The notes under the pieces were generated by a model, which was given only the letters and a program-made list of their open reading frames with translations, did not search any database and was not told the origin of the DNA. Position numbers and translations under genes: made by a program. From Piscinibacter gummiphilus (lineage in GTDB: Bacteria; Pseudomonadota; Gammaproteobacteria; Burkholderiales; Burkholderiaceae_C), in the NCBI RefSeq assembly GCF_002116905.1, contig NZ_CP015118.1, forward strand, positions 1,860,001-1,924,000: a DNA stretch of 64,000 nt. The letters run 5' to 3'. Below, piece by piece: positions 41,947 to 50,281 of the stretch. The number at the start of each line of letters is the position of its first letter. Position 1 is the stretch's first letter.

Positions 41947-42921
41947 TCACCGCCGGGGCCGTGCCACGCGCCGCCACGCCTGCCATGCGGCCGACAGCTC
42001 GCGGTCGGACAGCACGAACTCGGGCGCGTCCGTGAGCCGTGCGACGACCAGGTCGAGGAACGCGCGCACGCGGCGCGGCTGGGCCGCCCGGCTGCCGTAG
42101 TAGACGTGCAGCCCCATGTGGGCGCTCAGGTGCGGCAGCAGGATCGGGACCAGGCGCCCGGCCCGGAGGTGCGACGCCGCCAGGAAGTTGGCGAGCTGGC
42201 CGAGGACCTGGCCCGAGAGCACGGCTTCCAGTTCCAGCTCCGTGTCGTCGGTGGACAGGGTGGGCGACATGTGCCGCTGGACCACGTCGCCGTCGACGTC
42301 GAGGAACCACGGTGTCACCTTGCCCGTGCTGCGCTGGCGGAAGACGCTGCACCGGTGGGCGGCGAGGTCGTCCAGCGAGGCGGGCAGGCCGTGCCGGGCC
42401 AGGTAGGCCGGCGAGGCGCACACGATCAGCTGCATCGGGAACAGCAGCCGGCCGATCACGCCCTCCTGGGGCGAGACCCCGATGCGGAAGCCCACGTCCA
42501 CCCGGTCCTGCACCCAGTCGCCGATGCCGTCGTCGAGCCGCACGTCGGGCTGGATGTCCGGGTGGGTGTTGCAGAACTCGTCGAGCACGGGCATCAGCAC
42601 GGCGGCGAAGGACGACTTGGGCCCCACGATGCGCAGCGGCCCGGCGATCTCGTCCTTGCCCTCGCGCGCGACCTTGAGTGCGCGGTCGAGCGCCGCGAGC
42701 GCGGGGCGGGTGTTGTCGAGGAACTGCTGGCCTTCCTCGGTCAGCGCCAGGCTGCGCGTGGTGCGGTGGAGCAGTCGCACCCCGAGGTGCTGCTCCAGCT
42801 GGGCGATGACCTGGCTGGCGGCCTGCGGCGTGACCCCCTGGGCGAGGGCCGCGCGGCGGATGCTGCCGAGTTCGACGGCCTTGGTGAAGGTCGCGATGGC
42901 GCGAAGTTCGTTGAGGGCCAT
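41947..42921 (-). CDS. LysR-family regulator
   Basis: A 324-residue LysR-type regulator: MALNELRAIATFTKAVELGS, HTH AALAQGVTPQAASQVIAQLE, then LGVRLLHRTTRSLALTEEGQ, and a complete effector domain with VDVGFRIGVSPQEGVIGRLL. Subgroup resembles DmlR/AaeR-like regulators. No divergent partner; its neighbour upstream is the ABC permease gene on the same strand (94 bp), so target genes cannot be inferred from context. Confidence 0.88.
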   Translation of the reverse strand: MALNELRAIATFTKAVELGSIRRAALAQGVTPQAASQVIAQLEQHLGVRLLHRTTRSLALTEEGQQFLDNTRPALAALDRALKVAREGKDEIAGPLRIVGPKSSFAAVLMPVLDEFCNTHPDIQPDVRLDDGIGDWVQDRVDVGFRIGVSPQEGVIGRLLFPMQLIVCASPAYLARHGLPASLDDLAAHRCSVFRQRSTGKVTPWFLDVDGDVVQRHMSPTLSTDDTELELEAVLSGQVLGQLANFLAASHLRAGRLVPILLPHLSAHMGLHVYYGSRAAQPRRVRAFLDLVVARLTDAPEFVLSDRELSAAWQAWRRVARPRR

Positions 42922-43015
42922 GGGGTGCGGGGAGGGGCGATGGGCGGATTATCAATCCGTGGCTGCGGCTGGAGCAAGGCACTGCGCGGCCGTGGCTTGC
43001 GGATCGGGCGGTGGC

Positions 43016-45517
43016 CTACCAGTCCTCCTTGACCGCGAGGGCCATCTGCCGTGACGCCGCGCTCCGCGCCGACAGCCAGGCCGTCACGGTGCCCGCGAAC
43101 AGCACCGCGGCGCACAGCGCGAGCAGGCGGCCCCATGGCAGCATCAGGTCCATCGTCCAGTGGAAGCTCTGCGGGTTCACCACCTTCACGAGCACCACGC
43201 TCACGGCGATGCCCAGCAGCAGGCCGAGTGCCGCACCCACCGCGGTCCACACGGCCCCTTCGATCGCGACCACCGAGAGGATCTGCCGCCGCGTGAGCCC
43301 GAGGTGGCTCAGCAGGCCGAACTCCTTGCGGCGCGCGAGCACCTGGGCCGACCAGCTCGCGGCGATGCCGAAGAGGCCGATGGCGATGGCGACGCCCTGC
43401 AGCCAGTACGTCACCGCGAAGCTGCGGTCGAAGATGCGCAGCGAGGTGGCGCGGATCTCGCCGGGTGAGGCGAACTCGAGCAGCGCGGCATCACCGCCGG
43501 CGGCCGCGCGCAGCGCGTGCTGCACGGTGGCCGGGTCCGCGCCCGGAGCGAGCCACATCGCGAGGTCGTTGACGCGGGTGTCGCCGGTGAGCCGGCGGTA
43601 GTCGGCCGCGTGCATCATCACCGCACCGTGCTGGCGCGCGTAGTCGCGCCACACGCCGCGCACGAACACGGTGGTCCGCGAGCCGTCGGGCAGCGGCAGC
43701 GCGATGCGGGAGCCGGGGGCGGCGCGGTACAGGTCCACCATCGCCTCGCTGACGTACACGCCGGTCTCCCCGGCGGGCAGGGGGCGCAGGTTGCCGGTCA
43801 GCGGCAGTTCGCGGGCGGGATCGGTGAGCGGGCGGGCGATCAGCACGATGGGCGGCCGGCGTTCGTCCATCAGCACGGGGGAGACGCGCTGCGACTCGGC
43901 CCGCACGATGCCGGGCAGCGAGGCCGCCGCATCCACGAGGGGGGCGGGCAACGCGACGAGGTCGCCCGGGCCGCCGGCGGACGCCGCGCGCACGTACAGG
44001 TCGGCGGGCAACACCGTGTCGAGCCACTGCGTCACCGCGTCGCGGAAGCTCGCGACCATCACGGTGAGCGCCACCGCGAGGCTCAGGCTCGCGACGACAC
44101 CCGCCACCGCGACGGTGGCCGCGTTGCGCTGGTGGCGCGCGCGCTCCACGGCCAGCAGTGGCAGGGCCTCCCGCGGCGGGCGCACGGCCGACAGCATCAA
44201 CGCGAGGCCGGCCGGCACCCACGCGATGCCGCCGAGCAGCAGGCACGCCACCGACGCGTAGGCCGCGAGCGGCACACCCGCGACCGGTGGCAGCAGCGCG
44301 AGGCCCGCGCCGAGGGCCACGAGCACGGGGCCCAGCCACGGGCGCGCGTGGCCGCTGTCGCCGCCGAGGCCCTTCAGCGCGAGGGCCGGCGCGAGGCGCT
44401 GGGCCGCGCGGGCCGGCACCCAGCCGCCCACCATCGCCGCCAGCACGCCCAGGCCGCCATACACGGCCGCGGCCCCGGCGCTGAACTGCAGCCGCGGGGT
44501 CACGCCGGGGAAGTAGCCGCCGCCGAGGTCGCCGGCCAGCAGCTTGAGTGCGGTCGCGGCGAGCGCGGTGCCCAGCAGCAGGCCGAGCCCGCTGCCCACG
44601 GCGCCCAGCAGCGCCGATTCGGCGACGACGAGGCCCAGCCGCTCGCGTCCCGTGAGGCCCAGCACGCCCAGCAGCGCGAACTGCGCCTGGCGCTTGGCCA
44701 CGGACAGCGACAGGATCGAGAACACCAGGAACGCGCCGGTGAACAGCGCGACGAGCGCGAGCACCGTGAGGTTCACGCGGTAGGCCCGCGACACGTTCGA
44801 GACCCGCTGCGAGGCTTCGTCCGGCGCCGCGGCGCGCACGCCGTCGGGCAGCGCGAGGGACGCCACGACGCGCTGGCGGTCGGCGCCCGCGGCCAGCCGC
44901 ACGTCGATGCGGCTCAGCCGGCCGAGCCAGCCGAACGTGGCCTGGGCGCCGGCGATGTCCATCACGGCGAGGGCCGCGCCGGGCGCGCTCACGGTGCCGC
45001 GCACGGACAGCACCGCGCTGCCCGATGGCGTCTGCAGCCGCAGGTCGCCGGTCGTGCCGAGCGCCTCGCGGGCCGCGGGGTTCAGGAACACGGCGTCGGG
45101 CAGCAGCGCGGCGTAGCGGCTGCCGTCGTCCGACGCGTGGGGCAGCAGCGCGGGCGACACGGCCCCGGCCACGAGTGCATCGAGGCCCAGCACGCGCAGC
45201 GGCACACGCTTGCCCGCGGGGTCGACGGCGTAGGTGTCGATCTCGATCACGGGGCTGGCCACCGCGATGTCCGGGTGGGCCGCCACCCGCGCGTACAGCG
45301 CCTCGTCGAAGCCGCCCCGCTGCGCGCGCAGCTCGAAGTCGGGTTCACCGTTCACCGACCGCACCGCCGCACTGAACTCGCTCAGAGCCGACGCGTTGAT
45401 CAGGTGCACGGAAAACGCGAGCGCGACGCCCAGCATCACCGCGAGCAGCGCGGCGAGGTTGCGCCAGGGGTGGTGGCGCAGCTCCGGCCACGACAGCTGG
45501 CGGAGCAACCCGATCAT
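43016..45517 (-). CDS. FtsX-type ABC permease (large MacB/AttFG-like)
   Basis: An 833-residue permease with two FtsX/MacB repeats: helix near residue 20, a periplasmic domain (~45-245), helix trio ~265-420, a further helix pair ~430-490, a second periplasmic domain (~515-700), and three C-terminal helices. The LLxLGLTRRQILSVVAIEGA-like loop is typical FtsX. This class couples ATP use in the cytoplasm to mechanical work or lipoprotein transport outside. It normally precedes an AttH-like lipocalin gene, absent here but found at 7459-8511. Start overlaps the ATPase stop (ATGA). Confidence 0.9.
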   Translation of the reverse strand: MIGLLRQLSWPELRHHPWRNLAALLAVMLGVALAFSVHLINASALSEFSAAVRSVNGEPDFELRAQRGGFDEALYARVAAHPDIAVASPVIEIDTYAVDPAGKRVPLRVLGLDALVAGAVSPALLPHASDDGSRYAALLPDAVFLNPAAREALGTTGDLRLQTPSGSAVLSVRGTVSAPGAALAVMDIAGAQATFGWLGRLSRIDVRLAAGADRQRVVASLALPDGVRAAAPDEASQRVSNVSRAYRVNLTVLALVALFTGAFLVFSILSLSVAKRQAQFALLGVLGLTGRERLGLVVAESALLGAVGSGLGLLLGTALAATALKLLAGDLGGGYFPGVTPRLQFSAGAAAVYGGLGVLAAMVGGWVPARAAQRLAPALALKGLGGDSGHARPWLGPVLVALGAGLALLPPVAGVPLAAYASVACLLLGGIAWVPAGLALMLSAVRPPREALPLLAVERARHQRNAATVAVAGVVASLSLAVALTVMVASFRDAVTQWLDTVLPADLYVRAASAGGPGDLVALPAPLVDAAASLPGIVRAESQRVSPVLMDERRPPIVLIARPLTDPARELPLTGNLRPLPAGETGVYVSEAMVDLYRAAPGSRIALPLPDGSRTTVFVRGVWRDYARQHGAVMMHAADYRRLTGDTRVNDLAMWLAPGADPATVQHALRAAAGGDAALLEFASPGEIRATSLRIFDRSFAVTYWLQGVAIAIGLFGIAASWSAQVLARRKEFGLLSHLGLTRRQILSVVAIEGAVWTAVGAALGLLLGIAVSVVLVKVVNPQSFHWTMDLMLPWGRLLALCAAVLFAGTVTAWLSARSAASRQMALAVKEDW

Positions 45518-46173
45518 GTTTCGTGAAGTCCCGTGGCCGTGAGCGTCAGCACCCGGTCGGCCCGTGCCGCGGCCGTGCGCGAGTGCGTGACGAGCACGCA
45601 CGCGGCGCGTTCGCCATGCACCTGCGCCACCAGCACGTCCATCACCTTCGCCGCGGTGGCGGGGTCCAGGTTGCCGGTGGGTTCGTCGGCGAGGATCAGC
45701 GCGGGCCGGTGCACGAGCGCCCGGGCGATGGCCACGCGCTGCAACTGCCCGCCCGACAGCGTCTGCGGCAGCCGCGCCCCGAGCCCGCCGAGGCCCACCG
45801 CGTCGAGCACCTCGGCCACGCGCGTGTCGTCGGCGCGGTGCTGCAGCAGCAGCGGCAGCGCGACGTTGTGCGCGACGCTCAGGTGCGGCAGCACATGGAA
45901 GGCCTGGAAGACGAAGCCGAGGTGTTCGCGCCGGAAGAGCGCCTGCTGCGTCTCGTCGAGCGTGGTGACCTCGCGGCCGGCGATGGACACCGAACCGGCA
46001 TCGACCGTGTCGAGCCCGGCGAGGCAGTTGAGGAACGTGGACTTGCCGACACCCGACTCGCCGACGATCGCGACGAACTCGCCCGGGGCGACGTCGAGGT
46101 CCACCGCCGAGAACAGCGGCTGCCCCGGCCACGCCTTCGCGAGGCCGCGCACCTGCGCGAGGGGCGTGGTCAA
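45514..46173 (-). CDS. ABC ATPase (LolD/MacB-type) partner of FtsX permease
   Basis: A 219-residue ATPase: Walker A GESGVGKST, Q-loop FVFQAFHVLPHLSVAHNV, signature LSGGQLQRVAIARAL, Walker B ALILADEPTGNLD, H-loop VTHSR. The FQ-F/LLP-LTVxENV pattern defines the MacB/LolD group. TTG start at 46173 overlaps the miaA stop (TTGA), which suggests coupling; no ATG fits before the Walker A strand. Confidence 0.9.
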   Translation of the reverse strand: MTTPLAQVRGLAKAWPGQPLFSAVDLDVAPGEFVAIVGESGVGKSTFLNCLAGLDTVDAGSVSIAGREVTTLDETQQALFRREHLGFVFQAFHVLPHLSVAHNVALPLLLQHRADDTRVAEVLDAVGLGGLGARLPQTLSGGQLQRVAIARALVHRPALILADEPTGNLDPATAAKVMDVLVAQVHGERAACVLVTHSRTAAARADRVLTLTATGLHET

Positions 46174-47132
46174 GCGAGGGTCTCCGCGAGGCGCACCGCG
46201 AGCGCGACCGCCCGGCCGGTGGCGTCGGGCCCGTCGCAGTCGATCACCTGGCGCTGCGGCATGCTGCGCAGCCACGTGACCTGGCGCTTGGCCAGCTGCC
46301 GCGTGGCGGCGGCGCCGAGTTCCTGGAGGTCCGACAGGTCGCCGCGGTCCAGCGCCTCCCAGGTCTGGCGGTAGCCCACGCAGCGCATCGACGGCATTGC
46401 CAGCGTGAGGTCGCCGCGGTCCCGCAGGCCGGCCACCTCGTCGACGAGGCCGTCGTGCAGCATCAGCGCGAACCGCTCACCGATGCGGCGGTGCAGCCAC
46501 GCGCGGTCGACGGGTTCGAGCGAGATCAGCGGGGGCGTGTCCACCGCCTCGCGTTCGCGATGAAACGACGACAGCGGCCGGCCGCTGACGCGGTACACCT
46601 CCAGCGCGCGCTGGATGCGCTGCGCGTCGGTGGGCGGCAGCCGCTGCGCGGTGACGGGGTCCACGGTGGCGAGTTCGGCGTGCAGCGCGGGCCAGCCGCG
46701 TTCCGCGGCGTCGGCGTCGAGCGCGGCCCGCACGGCCGGGTCGGAGGCCGGCATCTCGTCGAGCCCGTCGAACAGCGCCTTGAAGTACAGCATGGTGCCG
46801 CCCACGAGCAGCGGCAGCGCGCCGCGGGCGGTGATCTCGTCGACGAGCCGGTGCGTGTCCGCGACGAAGCGTGCCGCCGAGTACGCGCCGGTGGGCTCGA
46901 TGATGTCGATCAGGTGGTGGGGCGCCTGCGCCCGTTCGGCGGCCGTGGGCTTGGCGGTGCCGATGTCCATGCCGCGGTACACGAGCGCCGAGTCGACGCT
47001 GACGATCTCGACGGGACGCCGCGGCGCGAGCGCCGCGGCGATGGCGAGCGCGGCCGCGGTCTTGCCGGACGCGGTGGGCCCCGCGAGGCACAGGCAGCGC
47101 GAGGCGATGGAAGCGGCGGAGGGAGAGGTCAA
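46170..47132 (-). CDS. miaA: tRNA dimethylallyltransferase
   Basis: A 320-residue MiaA, which adds dimethylallyl to N6 of A37 in tRNAs reading UNN codons. P-loop AGPTASGKTA, DSALVYRGMDIGTAKP (substrate Asp), GGTMLYFKALFDGL, and SLEPVDRAWLHRRIGERF, with MPSMRCVGYRQTWE and QLAKRQVTWLR near the end. Hfq and HflX, frequent neighbours elsewhere, are not here. First gene of a unit with the ABC ATPase and permease. Confidence 0.97.
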   Translation of the reverse strand: MTSPSAASIASRCLCLAGPTASGKTAAALAIAAALAPRRPVEIVSVDSALVYRGMDIGTAKPTAAERAQAPHHLIDIIEPTGAYSAARFVADTHRLVDEITARGALPLLVGGTMLYFKALFDGLDEMPASDPAVRAALDADAAERGWPALHAELATVDPVTAQRLPPTDAQRIQRALEVYRVSGRPLSSFHREREAVDTPPLISLEPVDRAWLHRRIGERFALMLHDGLVDEVAGLRDRGDLTLAMPSMRCVGYRQTWEALDRGDLSDLQELGAAATRQLAKRQVTWLRSMPQRQVIDCDGPDATGRAVALAVRLAETLA

Positions 47133-47176
47133 GGCACTCGGTGCTGTGGGACGACAGCACCGAGGTTAGCAGGGGA

Positions 47177-48307
47177 TCAGCCGACCATCTTGCCGTACCG
47201 GTCGATGGTCACGAGCTCCACGTACTTCGAGCCATGCGGGTTGCCCGGGGCGAACTGCACCTTGTAGCCGCCGAGGTCGGTGCGCAGCGACGCGAGCGAC
47301 TCCTTCAGGCGCGTGCGGTTCACGGCGCCGCCCTTGACGGCGCCGCGTGCGGCCTCGACCGCGGTGCGGCCGGCGATGTAGCCCTCGAGCACCGACACGC
47401 CCATGCGCTGGTCGCTGCCCATCGCGGCCAGGTCCTGCTGGCAGCGGCTCACGACGGGAAGGCCCATCGCATTCGGGCGCGGCACCACGACGCTCATCAC
47501 CGCGCTCTGGCCCTTGGCGGCGAGCGCCTCGACGAGGTCCTGCCCGGCCATCGACGACGCGAAGTTCATGCCCTTGTAGCGGGACGCGAGCAGGTGGTCG
47601 ATGATCGAGGCGGTGGGTGTTGCTGCGGCCATGAACATCACGGCGTCGAGGCGCTGGTCGGCGAGCTGCGCGGCCACCGCGTCGTACGACGGGTTGTTGC
47701 GGTCGAGGGCGATGGCGACGACGGGCGTGATGCCCACGGTGGCGAGCGACACTGTCATCGCGGCGAGGTTCGGCTTCGACGTGCCTTCGAGGTAGACGAG
47801 CCCCAAGCGCGAGAGGCTGCGGTCCTTCACGTACGACACCATGCGCTTGAACTCGAGGTCGTAGCCCGCGCGGGTGTGGTACGCCGACGCGAGGTTGTCG
47901 GCGCGGATGCCCATGTGGCCGGTGGCCGAACCCAGCAGCGCGACCTGCTGCGATTCGAGGCCGGGCAGCACGGCCTCGGCGCCCGCGCCGCTCGTGAGGC
48001 CCAGCAGTGCGGTCACGCCGGCGTCGGTGAGCGCCTTCACGTTCTTCGCGCAACGGTCGGCGGCACCGGCGTCGTCGAGCGACACGAGTTCGAAGCGCTG
48101 GTTGCGATCCGCCTTGTTGGCGGCATCGAAGGCCGCGAGGATGCCGGCCCGCACGGCCTTGCCGTGTTCGGAGAGGTCGCCGGTCAGCGCGGCCGACTGG
48201 CCGAACTTCACGACACCCGACTGGGCGGTGGCGGTCCCGTGGACGCCGGCCAGCCAGCTGCCCACACACAGTGCCGGAGCGCCCAGCACGAGGTTCCTGC
48301 GGTTCAT
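47177..48307 (-). CDS. Branched-chain-type ABC substrate-binding protein
   Basis: A 376-residue periplasmic binding protein of the LivJ class. The signal MNRRNLVLGAPALCVGSWLA has a twin-arginine flavour. The mature part starts GVVKFGQSAALTGDLSEHGK, and ends in the family lobe with EGYIAGRTAVEAARGA. No transporter genes adjoin it, so it is an orphan whose ligand (amino acid, amide or aromatic acid) is unknown. It could serve chemosensing, as chemoreceptor genes lie divergently beyond a 316-bp spacer. Confidence 0.88.
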   Translation of the reverse strand: MNRRNLVLGAPALCVGSWLAGVHGTATAQSGVVKFGQSAALTGDLSEHGKAVRAGILAAFDAANKADRNQRFELVSLDDAGAADRCAKNVKALTDAGVTALLGLTSGAGAEAVLPGLESQQVALLGSATGHMGIRADNLASAYHTRAGYDLEFKRMVSYVKDRSLSRLGLVYLEGTSKPNLAAMTVSLATVGITPVVAIALDRNNPSYDAVAAQLADQRLDAVMFMAAATPTASIIDHLLASRYKGMNFASSMAGQDLVEALAAKGQSAVMSVVVPRPNAMGLPVVSRCQQDLAAMGSDQRMGVSVLEGYIAGRTAVEAARGAVKGGAVNRTRLKESLASLRTDLGGYKVQFAPGNPHGSKYVELVTIDRYGKMVG

Positions 48308-48623
48308 TTTCGATGCTCCCTGTTTTGACGTCCTGCCGGCGTCGCCGGCCCCCTGGACGGATGTCTGTCGACTCGTTGGACTTCGGACTGGGTGGCAGCG
48401 CCTTGAGCTGGCGTTACCGCTCGACACCACTGGAAGCTTTGGTCACGGCCGTGTCCTGTCTGGCGCAACGTTTGGCCCGTGGTGTAGGTGTTTGACGGTC
48501 ACGGCGAAACAAGCGCAGAAACACCCGCGCTGTTCCGCCCTTCAGACCGCGGCGGTCCCGTCGAAGATGCCTTGCCGGCGGAGCTGTTCGACGTCGACGT
48601 TCCACCACGACCAAGTCAGCCCC
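48308..48623. other. 316-bp intergenic region between binding protein and chemoreceptor
   Basis: No gene or RNA was recognised here. It holds an odd palindrome GCCGGCG-T-CGCCGGC (48335-48349) next to the binding-protein gene and no clear sigma-70, sigma-54 or FliA-type promoter for the chemoreceptor that follows. The downstream 120 bp is lower in GC than its surroundings. Confidence 0.5.
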
Positions 48624-50174
48624 ATGCGAAACAACCTTCCCGTCACCCAGCGCGAACACGACTTCCCGGCCGATGCGACGCTGATGTCCGTCACGGACCC
48701 GCAGAGCCGCATCACGTACGCGAACGAGGCCTTCATCAACGTCAGCGGCTTCGCGGCCGAGGACATCGTGGGCCAGCCCCACAACCTGGTGCGCCACCCC
48801 GACATGCCGCCCGCGGCGTTCGGGGACATGTGGGCCACGCTGAAGGCCGGTGAGTCGTGGACCGGGCTCGTGAAGAACCGCCGCAAGAACGGCGACCACT
48901 ACTGGGTGCGCGCGAACGCGACGCCCGTCATGCGCCATGGGCAGCCCGTCGCGTTCATGTCCGTGCGCACGAAACCCTCGCGCGAGGAAGTGGCCGGTGC
49001 CGAACACCTGTATGCCGCGATGCGCGAAGGCCGTGCGAACGGCCTGCGTTTCCACAAGGGGGTCGTGCTCAAGCGCGGCGCGATGGCGTGGCGGACCTGG
49101 CTCAAGACGATGCCCGTGCGCTGGCGCATCCGCCTTCCCGTGTTCGCGATGACCGTGCTGAGCATCGCCGCAGCGGCCATGAGCGGACTGTCGATGGTGT
49201 CACTCGCCGAGTTCGTGGGCGCGTACCTCGCGCTGACGTTCTTCGCGCTCTGGTTCATCGAGGCGCAGGTCACGCGTCCGCTCGAGACCGTGATGGATCA
49301 CGCGAAGCGTGTGGCCGCCGGCGACATGAGCAAGTCCGTGCAGCTCGACCGCGTCGACGAAGTGGGCCTGACTTTGCGCTCGATCAACCAGCTGGGCCTC
49401 ATGTTCCGCTGGGTCATCGATGACGTGGCGGCCCAGGTGGTCAACGTGCAGTCGTCGAGCAGCGACATCGCCCAGGGCAACAACGACCTCAGCGCGCGCA
49501 CCGAACAGGCCGCGGCCAGCCTGCAGGAGACGGCGGCCTCGATGGAGCAGATGAGCGCCACCGTGCGCAACAACGCCGACGCGTCGCGCCAGGCCGAGCA
49601 GCTGGCCGCGAGCGCGAGCGGCGCGGCGGCCCAGGGCGGCGCGGTGGTCGGCGAGGTCAACGAGACGATGGCGGGCATCACGGCGTCGAGCAAGCGCATC
49701 GGCGACATCATCGGCACGATCGACGGCATCGCCTTCCAGACCAACATCCTCGCGCTCAACGCCGCGGTGGAAGCGGCGCGGGCCGGCGAACAGGGCCGCG
49801 GCTTCGCGGTGGTGGCGGGCGAGGTGCGGTCGCTGGCGCAGCGCAGTGCCGAGGCCGCGAAGGAGATCAAGTCCCTCATCGGCGACAGCGTCCAGCGGGT
49901 CGAGCAGGGCAGCCGCCAGGTGGAGGACGCGGGGCGCTCGATGAGCGAGATCGTCGAGCAGGTCAAGCGTGTGAGCGACCTGATCGCCGAGATCGGATCC
50001 GCCACCCGCGAGCAGTCGAGCGGCATCGGGCAGGTCACCGACGCGGTCTCGCATCTGGACCAGACCACGCAGCAGAACGCGGCGCTCGTGCAGCAGTCGG
50101 CCGCGGCCAGCGCGAACCTGAGCCGCCAGGCCACGCAGTTGGTGAACGCGGTGGCGGTGTTCCGCATGCGCTGA
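48624..50174 (+). CDS. PAS-domain methyl-accepting chemotaxis protein (Aer-like), copy 1
   Basis: A 516-residue chemoreceptor. N-terminal cytoplasmic PAS (~15-120: ITYANEAFINVSGFAAEDIV, HPDMPPAAFGDMW, GDHYWVRANATPV), a membrane hairpin (~170-220) with no periplasmic domain, HAMP (VAAGDMSKSVQLDRVDEVG), and the signalling domain with hairpin tip EQGRGFAVVAGEVRSLAQRS. This is the Aer/energy-taxis layout. Its PAS may bind FAD, haem or a small molecule. It has a close tandem copy downstream. No C-terminal CheR-docking pentapeptide. Confidence 0.93.
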   Translation: MRNNLPVTQREHDFPADATLMSVTDPQSRITYANEAFINVSGFAAEDIVGQPHNLVRHPDMPPAAFGDMWATLKAGESWTGLVKNRRKNGDHYWVRANATPVMRHGQPVAFMSVRTKPSREEVAGAEHLYAAMREGRANGLRFHKGVVLKRGAMAWRTWLKTMPVRWRIRLPVFAMTVLSIAAAAMSGLSMVSLAEFVGAYLALTFFALWFIEAQVTRPLETVMDHAKRVAAGDMSKSVQLDRVDEVGLTLRSINQLGLMFRWVIDDVAAQVVNVQSSSSDIAQGNNDLSARTEQAAASLQETAASMEQMSATVRNNADASRQAEQLAASASGAAAQGGAVVGEVNETMAGITASSKRIGDIIGTIDGIAFQTNILALNAAVEAARAGEQGRGFAVVAGEVRSLAQRSAEAAKEIKSLIGDSVQRVEQGSRQVEDAGRSMSEIVEQVKRVSDLIAEIGSATREQSSGIGQVTDAVSHLDQTTQQNAALVQQSAAASANLSRQATQLVNAVAVFRMR

Positions 50175-50184
50175 GGGTTCACCC

Positions 50185-50211
50185 TCAAGTTGGCCGTGAG
50201 ATTGCCGAAAA
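50185..50211 (+). promoter_or_regulatory. FliA (sigma-28)-type promoter for second chemoreceptor
   Basis: TCAAGTT (50185-50191), a 12-bp spacer and GCCGAAAA (50204-50211) match the flagellar sigma-28 consensus (TCAAGTT-N12-GCCGATAA in Betaproteobacteria as I recall it) at all but one position. It lies 70 bp before the second chemoreceptor ATG, so class III flagellar control is expected. Confidence 0.65.
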
Positions 50212-50212
50212 C

Positions 50213-50256
50213 AGGCACGTCGGAGCCGTCTCCAGGGCGGTTCCCGTGCCTTTTTT
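50213..50256 (+). terminator. Rho-independent terminator between the two chemoreceptor genes
   Basis: AGGCACG (50213-50219) pairs with CGTGCCT (50245-50251); inside, GGAGCCG pairs with CGGTTCC (one G-U), making a ~14-bp stem followed by TTTTTT (50251-50256). It terminates the first chemoreceptor transcript. Its 5' arm lies at or before the start point of the FliA-type promoter, so transcripts from that promoter lack the arm and should escape. Confidence 0.8.
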
Positions 50257-50281
50257 CACGTCCTGGATTGCAGTCCCTCTC

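Noticed and set aside
48335..48349. GCCGGCG-T-CGCCGGC palindrome as a terminator
   Set aside because: It lies upstream of the binding-protein start, in no gene's 3' end, and lacks a U-tract and a workable loop.
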